14,416 nt of DNA from an uncultured Pseudomonadota bacterium (GTDB lineage: Bacteria > Pseudomonadota > Gammaproteobacteria > Burkholderiales > SG8-39). The stretch spans positions 1 through 14,416 of the forward strand of contig CAIVVS010000297.1 of NCBI GenBank assembly GCA_903909415.1, in the 5' to 3' direction. The position numbers and the translations under genes are program-made. The notes beneath the pieces were generated by a model. The model did not search any database. It saw only the letters and a list, made by a program, of their open reading frames with translations, and was not told the DNA's origin. Of the stretch, positions 8,601 through 14,416 are shown piece after piece. The stretch's first letter is position 1. Every line of letters begins with the position of its first letter.

Positions 8601-11476
8601 CCAGCGGCATGCCCGCCGACCTGATGAAGCACCCGGATTCGCACACCGCGCGCGCGCTGCGCGAGTACGAGGCGGCGTTCGCTGATCCCGAAGGCGCCTT
8701 TACCTCCACCCTCGCCCCCGAGTTGGCAACCGAGCCCACACCCTCGGCGCTGGCAGCCCGCGACGCCGCCGACCTCAAGGCGGGAAGGCCGCTGCAGTCC
8801 GCGCTGCGCGAGCGGCGCAACAGCATCACCATCCGCGCCGCGCGCGAGCACAACCTCAAGGGCGTGGACGTCGACATCCCGCGCAACCGCTTCACCGTGG
8901 TGACCGGCGTGTCCGGCTCGGGCAAGTCCACGCTCGCCTTCGACATCGTGTTCGCCGAGGGGCAGCGCCGCTACCTTGAGTCGCTGAACGCCTACGCGCG
9001 CCAGTTCGTGCAGCCGGCGGCGCGGCCCGACGTGGACGCGATCTTCGGCATCCCGCCGACGGTGGCGATCGAGCAGCGCACCAGCCGCGGCGGGCGCAAG
9101 TCCACGGTCGCCACCCTGACCGAGGTGTACCACTTCCTGCGCCTGCTCTATGTGAAGCTGGGCACGCAGCACTGCCCGGACTGCCAGGTCCCGATCGAGC
9201 CGCAGAGCCTGGACGTGATCGTCGCCCGCCTGATGCGCACCCACCGCGGCCAGCGCATCGGCCTGCTCGCGCCGCTGGTGATGAACCGCAAGGGCTTCTA
9301 CACCGACCTCGCCAAGTGGGCGCAGGCCAAGGGCTACGGCTTCCTCCGCGTGGACGGCGAGTTCCTGCCCACCAATCGCTGGCCGCGGCTGGACCGCTTC
9401 CAGGAACACACGCTGGAACTGCCGGTGGCGGACATCAAGGTGGTCCCGGAGAACGAGGCCGCGCTGCGCGAGGGCCTGGCGCGCGCACTGGAGTTCGGCA
9501 AGGGCGTGGTGCACGTGCTCTCGCCGCTGGAGAAGCTCGCCGCCGCGCGTGAAAAAGGCAAGGGCCACGAGCGCATCGAGGTGGACCTCGACCAGACCGT
9601 GTTCTCCACCAAGCGCGCCTGCCCTTCCTGCGAGCGCAGCTTCCCGGAGCTGGACCCGCGCCTGTTCTCCTACAACTCCAAGCACGGCTGGTGCGGCACC
9701 TGCTTCGGCACCGGCGCCAAGCTGCCGGAGTTCGACGCCGAGCAGACCGGCGAGGAAGTCTGGTGGAACGACTGGTTCGAGGGCGTGGTGGAAGCCTGCG
9801 GCGCCTGCGACGGCAAGCGCCTGAACCGCGAGGCGCTCGCGGTGCGCTACCACGAGCGCTCGATTGCCGACATCGCGGCGCTGCCGGTGCATGGCGTGAA
9901 ACGCTTCTTCGATGACCTGTCGCTCGAGGGCCGCGAGGCCGAGATCGCGCGTGACATCGTCGCCGAGCTGCGCTCGCGCCTGGGCTTCCTGGAGGAAGTC
10001 GGCCTGTCCTACCTGTCGCTGGACCGCTCCGCGCCCACGCTCTCGGGCGGCGAGGCGCAGCGCATCCGCCTCGCCTCGCAGCTGGGGTCCAACCTGCGCG
10101 GCGTGTGCTACATCCTGGACGAGCCGACCATCGGCCTGCATCCGCGCGACAACGGCATCCTGCTGAAGACGCTGGAGAAGCTGGAAGCCAAGGGCAACAC
10201 CCTGATCGTGGTCGAGCACGACGAGGACACCATCCGCCGCGCGCACCACGTGATTGACCTCGGGCCCGGCGCCGGGCGCCTGGGCGGGCGGGTGATCGCG
10301 CAGGGCACGGCCGAGCAGCTGATGCTGCAGCCGGACTCCATCACCGGGCGCTTCCTGCTCAACCCGCTGCGCCATCCGCTGCACCCCACGCGCAAGGTCA
10401 CGGCGGACACGCCGTCCATCGAGCTGCGCGGCGCCAACCTGCACAACCTGAAGGACGCCAGCGCGCGCATCCCGCTGGGACGCCTGGTGGTGGTCACCGG
10501 CGTGTCCGGCTCGGGCAAGTCCACGCTGGCGCGCGACGTGCTGCGCACCAACCTGGAGATGCTGGTGGCGGTCGAACGCGAGCGCGGCCGCACCACGCCG
10601 CCGCCGGTCGGCTGCGCGTCCATCACCGGCGCCGAGGGCATAGGCCGGGTGCTGGAAGTGGACCAGACGCCGATCGGCAAGACGCCGCGCTCCTGTCCCG
10701 CGACCTACGTCGGCTTCTGGGACGCGATCCGCCGGCTGTTCGCCGAGACCAACGAAGGCCGCCTGCGCGGCTACAAGGCCACGCGCTTCTCCTTCAACAC
10801 CTCGGGCGGGCGCTGCGACGCCTGCGAGGGCCAGGGCATGAAGCGCATCGAGATGTCCTTCCTGCCGGACGTAAAGGTGCCCTGCGAGGTGTGCAACGGC
10901 GCGCGCTTCAACGCCGAGACGCTCGCGGTGCAGTGGAAGGGCAAGTCCATCGGCGAGGTGCTGATGCTGAGCGTGGACGAGGCGGTCGAGTTCTTCGCCG
11001 CGCACACCGCCATCCACCACGCACTTCGGCTGCTGCAGGACGTGGGCCTGGGCTACCTGACGCTGGGCCAGCAGAGCCCGACGCTGTCCGGCGGCGAGGC
11101 GCAGCGCATCAAGCTGGTGACCGAACTCGCGAAGGTCCGCGCCGACGGCAACGATGCCGCGGCGCGGCCGGGCCGCGCCGGGGCGCAGAAGAGCACGCTC
11201 TACGTGCTGGACGAGCCGACCGTGGGGCTGCACATGGCCGACGTGGAGAAGCTGATCCGCGTGCTGCACCGGCTGGTGGACGCCGGCAACACGGTGGTGG
11301 TGATCGAGCACAACCTGGACGTGTGGGCCGACGCCGACTGGATCATCGACCTCGGTCCCGAGGGCGGCGACAACGGCGGGCGGGTGGTCGCGCAGGGTTC
11401 GCCCAGGGCCATCGCATCCAGGGCCACGCACACCGGCGAGGCGCTGGCGGCCTTCCTGGCCGAACGTTCGGCATGA
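5630..11476 (+). CDS. uvrA: Double-length tandem UvrA (excinuclease ABC subunit A)
   Basis: UvrA is the damage-scanning ATPase of nucleotide excision repair that loads UvrB. Standard UvrA is about 940 residues; this one is 1948 and contains two UvrA units in one chain. Unit 1 spans about 18-1010 and unit 2 about 1064-1945, joined by a roughly 50-residue Ala/Pro-rich linker. Walker A motifs (GVSGSGKS) start at 47, 685, 1093 and 1624. ABC signatures (LSGGE) start at 532, 888, 1471 and 1819, each followed by a DEP Walker B and an EH switch, so all four sites look intact. CxxC pairs include 136/139 with 278/281 and 1182/1185 with 1331/1334, flanking UvrB-binding-sized modules. The second ATPase of each unit has its own C-terminal zinc hairpin. 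Unit 2 lacks the insertion domain that unit 1 has. Such double-length UvrA paralogues are known in some proteobacteria, and a normal uvrA may exist elsewhere. The ATG has no clear Shine-Dalgarno sequence. Confidence 0.95.
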   Translation: MNHPVPFPQEVDTPRPEDSIRIRGARQNNLKNLSLDIPAGQLVVVTGVSGSGKSSLVFDTLYAEGQRRYVETFSPYARQFLDRMDKPQVDAIEGIPPAIAIDQTNPVRTSRSTVGTMTELNDHLKLLFARAASLHCRACAQPVRRDSPEAIVEALFARAAQAGDPRLVITFPVPVPENFSADEVLASLKAQGYDRIHARSHSVLEVVQDRLRLGASGAAAGTGSSTGSTAESRARVAEAIEAALRIGQGRVNVYPLAQDDKGEWQPGLPWRYSSGLHCAECDIHYGNPSPSLFSFNSPVGACEVCRGFGRVIGVDYGLVIPNERLSLREGAIKPWQTESNKDCQRDLLRWAPEFGVRLDTPWCELSDTERKVVIEGDPAWKGKWNKQWYGVARFFKWLESKSYKMHVRVLLSRYRAYTPCEACGGARLKNEALLWRLGTRADADAQLPPAKRFLPLGSTHSRAALEALPGLTVHDMMLLPIERTRDFFGTLQLPAPLDEAADLLLTEVRARLSYLCQVGLGYLTLDRQSRTLSGGEVQRINLTTALGTSLVNTLFVLDEPSIGLHPRDMGKVIEVMKKLRDAGNSLVVVEHDPQIMFAADRLIDMGPGPGERGGEVVFQGPATEVRHTGTLTADYLTGRKRADAGIAPRASNPLGPNLELLGASEHNLKDIDIRFPLKRLVCITGVSGSGKSTLVQDVLYSALRKDLGKPTETPGAFRELRGAELIEDVVMVDQTPIGKTTRSNPASYVGAFDAIRSLFANDPVSRERGYGPGTFSFNAGANTKNAGRCPTCGGNGFEHVEMQFLSDVYIRCPDCDGKRFRGEVLEVTLQSRALGARAGAKSIADVLDMTVSEALQFFADRGDVVAALAPLADVGLEYLKLGQPVPTLSGGEAQRLKLAGHLAEAAKARSPAPSIGVGGRRRNTGKLFLFDEPTTGLHFDDVAKLLKSFRKLLDSGHSLVVIEHNLDVIRACDWIIELGPEGGEAGGALVASGMPADLMKHPDSHTARALREYEAAFADPEGAFTSTLAPELATEPTPSALAARDAADLKAGRPLQSALRERRNSITIRAAREHNLKGVDVDIPRNRFTVVTGVSGSGKSTLAFDIVFAEGQRRYLESLNAYARQFVQPAARPDVDAIFGIPPTVAIEQRTSRGGRKSTVATLTEVYHFLRLLYVKLGTQHCPDCQVPIEPQSLDVIVARLMRTHRGQRIGLLAPLVMNRKGFYTDLAKWAQAKGYGFLRVDGEFLPTNRWPRLDRFQEHTLELPVADIKVVPENEAALREGLARALEFGKGVVHVLSPLEKLAAAREKGKGHERIEVDLDQTVFSTKRACPSCERSFPELDPRLFSYNSKHGWCGTCFGTGAKLPEFDAEQTGEEVWWNDWFEGVVEACGACDGKRLNREALAVRYHERSIADIAALPVHGVKRFFDDLSLEGREAEIARDIVAELRSRLGFLEEVGLSYLSLDRSAPTLSGGEAQRIRLASQLGSNLRGVCYILDEPTIGLHPRDNGILLKTLEKLEAKGNTLIVVEHDEDTIRRAHHVIDLGPGAGRLGGRVIAQGTAEQLMLQPDSITGRFLLNPLRHPLHPTRKVTADTPSIELRGANLHNLKDASARIPLGRLVVVTGVSGSGKSTLARDVLRTNLEMLVAVERERGRTTPPPVGCASITGAEGIGRVLEVDQTPIGKTPRSCPATYVGFWDAIRRLFAETNEGRLRGYKATRFSFNTSGGRCDACEGQGMKRIEMSFLPDVKVPCEVCNGARFNAETLAVQWKGKSIGEVLMLSVDEAVEFFAAHTAIHHALRLLQDVGLGYLTLGQQSPTLSGGEAQRIKLVTELAKVRADGNDAAARPGRAGAQKSTLYVLDEPTVGLHMADVEKLIRVLHRLVDAGNTVVVIEHNLDVWADADWIIDLGPEGGDNGGRVVAQGSPRAIASRATHTGEALAAFLAERSA
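7679..8934 (+). repeat. 32-nt exact repeat at Walker A sites 2 and 3 of uvrA (third copy at 10496)
   Basis: The codons for TGVSGSGKST are identical at 7679-7710, 8903-8934 and 10496-10527, 32 nt each, running from ACC to ACGCT. The first Walker A site (from 5765) uses different codons. The span given covers the first two copies. Confidence 0.85.
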
Positions 11477-11496
11477 GCCCGCCGGGAACCGGGCGT

Positions 11497-11518
11497 AAGC
11501 CCATGACGCCGGGCTTTT
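11497..11518 (+). terminator. Intrinsic terminator after uvrA
   Basis: Arms AAGCCC (11497-11502) and GGGCTT (11511-11516) enclose an 8-nt loop and are followed by T residues (TTTT at 11515-11518). It lies 20 nt after the uvrA stop and 17 nt before the permease start, so the permease probably depends on read-through or its own weak promoter. Confidence 0.6.
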
Positions 11519-11534
11519 GCCCGCAGGGCCGGGC

Positions 11535-12437
11535 ATGAGCCCGCGGGCCCGCGCCTTCCTGCTGCTGTGCTGCGCGGCGACGCTGTGGAGCACGGCCGGC
11601 GTGCTGACCCGCCACCTCGAGCAGGCCCGCAGCTTCGAGGTGACGTTCTGGCGCAGCAGCTTCGCCGCGCTGTTCGTGCTGGTGGCGCTGGCGGTGACGC
11701 GCAGCGGCAGCGTGGCCGGCGCGATCCGCGCCACCGGCCGCTACGGCATGGTGTCGGGCGCGATGTGGTCGGTGATGTTCACCTGCTTCATGATCGCGCT
11801 CACCCTGACCAGCACGGCCAACACCCTGCTGATGAGCAGCCTGGGCCCGCTCACCACCACCCTGCTCGCCGCCGTCGTGCTGCGCGAGCGCGTGCCGGCG
11901 CGCACCTGGGTGGCGATCGCCATGGCCATGGCCGGCATGCTGTGGATGTTCTCGGCGCGCCAGGATCCCGGTGCGAGCACCGTGCGGGCCACCGACGCGC
12001 TGGGCATGCTGGTCGCGCTGGGCGTGCCGCTGGCCGCCGCGGTGAACGTGGTCACGCTGCGGCGCGCCTCGGCCAAGGTGGACATGGTGCCGGCGGTGCT
12101 GATCGGCGCCTGCGTGTCGGCCTCGGTGATGCTGCCCTTCGCGCTGCCGCTGTCGGCCACGCCACGCGACCTGGCCATCCTCGCGTTCCTGGGCTTTTTC
12201 CAGCTCGGCCTGCCGTGCATGCTGCTGGTGGCCGCGAGCAAGCATCTGCGCGCGCCCGAGATCTCCCTCGTCTCCCTGCTGGAAGTGGTGCTCGGGCCGG
12301 TATGGGCCTGGCTGGGCGCCGGAGAACGGCCTTCCGCCGCCACCCTCACCGGCGGGCTGTTCATCCTCGGCGCGCTGGCGCTGAACCAGCTCTGGAGCCT
12401 GGGCCGTTCGATGCAGGCCAGGAACAGCGCGAACTGA
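11535..12437 (+). CDS. DMT superfamily (EamA) permease
   Basis: This is an inner-membrane transporter of the drug/metabolite (EamA) superfamily, which usually exports small metabolites or amino acids. The 300 residues form about ten hydrophobic segments in two EamA repeats (about 5-135 and 155-285). Characteristic stretches are 'FLLLCCAATLWSTAGVLTR' at the start, 'LTSTANTLLMSSLGPLTTTLLAAVVLRERVP' at the end of repeat 1, and 'APEISLVSLLEVVLGPVWAWLGAGERPS' at the end of repeat 2. The last two match the conserved helix pair ending in an E-R loop. I chose the ATG at 11535 over an in-frame TTG at 11517, because the TTG lies inside the uvrA terminator. The only ribosome-site candidate is a weak AGGG. 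The substrate cannot be predicted. Confidence 0.88.
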   Translation: MSPRARAFLLLCCAATLWSTAGVLTRHLEQARSFEVTFWRSSFAALFVLVALAVTRSGSVAGAIRATGRYGMVSGAMWSVMFTCFMIALTLTSTANTLLMSSLGPLTTTLLAAVVLRERVPARTWVAIAMAMAGMLWMFSARQDPGASTVRATDALGMLVALGVPLAAAVNVVTLRRASAKVDMVPAVLIGACVSASVMLPFALPLSATPRDLAILAFLGFFQLGLPCMLLVAASKHLRAPEISLVSLLEVVLGPVWAWLGAGERPSAATLTGGLFILGALALNQLWSLGRSMQARNSAN

Positions 12438-12461
12438 GCGGCGACGGGGCGGCGCCCGCCG

Positions 12462-12477
12462 ATGCCCGCAGCGGCAT
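12462..12477 (+). terminator. Weak hairpin after the permease gene
   Basis: ATGCC (12462-12466) pairs with GGCAT (12473-12477) around CGCAGC, 24 nt after the permease stop. There is no T-tract. It could be a weak termination or mRNA-end structure, or chance in GC-rich DNA. Confidence 0.2.
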
Positions 12478-12533
12478 GGGGGTAGACTTCCGCCACCGTC
12501 ATCCACCCACGCCACCCACGTAACGAGGTCCCC

Positions 12534-12806
12534 ATGTCCGGCGATTCCCATTCAGGCGCAGCCCCCCAGCCCACCGCGATCCCCACGTCGCTCGCGGAAA
12601 TGATCTACGTGCAGCTGATCAGCCGCGCGTTCACCGCCGAGGGCGGCAAGCCCAAGATGGGCCTGGACCCGGCGGCGATCGCCAAGATGAGCCTGGAACT
12701 GGCCGGCGTGTTCATGAAGGCCGACCACGAGGCCAAGGTCGACCTGCTGCCCAAGAACCAGGGCTACGACGTCAAGCAGCTGGACCTGGGCTCGCTCGGC
12801 ATCTAG
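12534..12806 (+). CDS. Small protein of unknown function (90 aa)
   Basis: I do not recognise this family. The ATG at 12534 has a good ribosome site (GAGG about 5 nt upstream), and the codons show the GC-rich third positions of its neighbours, so I take it as real. The protein has a flexible polar start (MSGDSHSGAAPQPT). Two predicted amphipathic helices follow: about 18-34 (SLAEMIYVQLISRAFTA) and about 46-64 (PAAIAKMSLELAGVFMKAD). It ends in an acidic/hydrophobic tail (DVKQLDLGSLGI). It has no cysteine, no signal peptide and no membrane segment, so it is probably cytoplasmic and perhaps a small helical partner protein. It sits between a permease and the rhlE leader. The first palindromic repeat begins about 20 nt after its stop. 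Confidence 0.75.
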   Translation: MSGDSHSGAAPQPTAIPTSLAEMIYVQLISRAFTAEGGKPKMGLDPAAIAKMSLELAGVFMKADHEAKVDLLPKNQGYDVKQLDLGSLGI

Positions 12807-12825
12807 TCCGGCCCCGTATGCGACA

Positions 12826-12927
12826 CCGGGGTGACACACCCCGGTTCCCCCGCTTCAAGCAGGGGTGGCACGCCCCGGTCGTCATTGTCGTTCTCGGGGT
12901 GACACACCCCGGGAATTGCCGTATATT
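12826..12927 (+). repeat. Three palindromic repeats with exact 34-bp period
   Basis: Three copies of GGGGTGRCACRCCCC begin at 12828, 12862 and 12896, each 34 bp from the last. Copies 1 and 3 are identical perfect inverted repeats (GGGGTG-ACA-CACCCC). Copy 2 has two A-to-G changes, one in the loop and one turning a T-A pair into T-G. All three are followed by GG. The 17-19-bp sequences between them are unrelated. They lie between the small unknown gene and rhlE. They could be an operator array, RNA hairpins or an intergenic repeat family. Confidence 0.85.
12899..12927 (+). promoter_or_regulatory. Probable sigma-70 promoter of the rhlE-type gene
   Basis: GTGACA (12899-12904) and TATATT (12922-12927) each match consensus at five of six bases and are separated by exactly 17 bp. 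The -35 box lies inside the third palindromic repeat. Transcription would start near 12934, giving a leader of about 170 nt before the ATG at 13102. Confidence 0.6.
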
Positions 12928-13037
12928 GTTGATAAGGCTTCTGTTTCGCGACATCCGGTTAGCGCGACAACCCTGTCTCCGGCGCCGTCCTGGCCCCGCA
13001 GACCATGAAACCGCACCACATCTGCCTGAACCGGTTT

Positions 13038-13054
13038 GCAAGCTTCGCGCTTGC
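13038..13054 (+). promoter_or_regulatory. Leader hairpin in the rhlE 5' region
   Basis: GCAAGC (13038-13043) and GCTTGC (13049-13054) form a perfect 6-bp stem with a TTCGC loop. It lies in the predicted untranslated leader and could be an RNA stability or autoregulation element. The function is not shown by the sequence. Confidence 0.35.
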
Positions 13055-13077
13055 CAGGCCGATACCTCGGAGCCGTA

Positions 13078-13094
13078 TCCGGGATATCCCCGGA
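13078..13094 (+). promoter_or_regulatory. Leader hairpin just before the rhlE ATG
   Basis: TCCGGG (13078-13083) pairs with CCCGGA (13089-13094) around ATATC. The right arm takes in most of GGAA (13092-13095), the only weak ribosome site for the ATG at 13102, so this hairpin could hide it. Confidence 0.35.
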
Positions 13095-13101
13095 ACCTTT
13101 G

Positions 13102-14416
<1,315 letters not shown>

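Noticed and set aside
11471..11544. 12-nt direct repeat GCATGAGCCCGC at the uvrA stop and permease start as a duplication or insertion scar
   Set aside because: It is short, GC-rich and formed by ordinary coding and stop/start context. No mobile-element features lie between the copies.
5774..11734. Open minus-strand frame of 1986 residues across uvrA
   Set aside because: It is antisense to a clear UvrA. High GC and GC-rich third positions suppress stop codons in the complementary frame. The translation is low-complexity (Ala, Arg, Val, Gln, Leu, His rich) with no domain.
12826..12927. CRISPR array at the 34-bp periodic repeats
   Set aside because: Repeats of 15-17 bp and spacers of 17-19 bp are too short, there are only three units, and no cas gene is near.

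Overview
The window is high-GC, gene-dense bacterial DNA, about 70% G+C by eye. Gene content and protein style (soxXYZA, an IorAB-type molybdenum hydroxylase, a double-length tandem UvrA, an RhlE-type DEAD-box helicase) point to a proteobacterium, most likely Burkholderiales. This is inference: there is no rRNA or other marker to settle it.

Layout. Positions 1-456 (+) hold the 3' end of a fumarylacetoacetate hydrolase family gene. Facing it is a minus-strand cluster from 5253 down to 494. Its transcription order is a [2Fe-2S] subunit (iorA-like), a Tat-exported molybdopterin subunit (iorB-like), soxX, soxY, soxZ and soxA. Joints are tight: 13 nt, a TTGA overlap, an ATGA overlap, 2 nt, then an overlap or about 4 nt. 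It therefore looks like one operon whose products all act in the periplasm. No soxB or soxCD is present, and the sox block stops exactly where soxB usually follows.

A 376-bp divergent intergenic region (5254-5629) separates this operon from uvrA (+, 5630-11476). That gene encodes 1948 residues, two UvrA units in tandem with four intact ATPase sites, and ends in an intrinsic terminator. A DMT/EamA permease (11535-12437) and a 90-residue protein of unknown function (12534-12806) follow on the same strand. Next comes a roughly 300-bp leader/promoter region. It contains three palindromic repeats at exactly 34-bp spacing and the likely promoter of a truncated rhlE-type RNA helicase gene (13102 to the window edge).

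How the genes may work together. The molybdenum hydroxylase would need a periplasmic electron acceptor, and the soxX and soxA cytochromes c encoded with it could serve. SoxYZ is a sulfur-carrier pair, but its SoxY lacks the usual GGCGG end. The two most interesting items are this SoxB-less Sox/molybdenum-hydroxylase operon and the 34-bp palindrome array before rhlE. uvrA, the permease and rhlE look like ordinary chromosomal neighbours.
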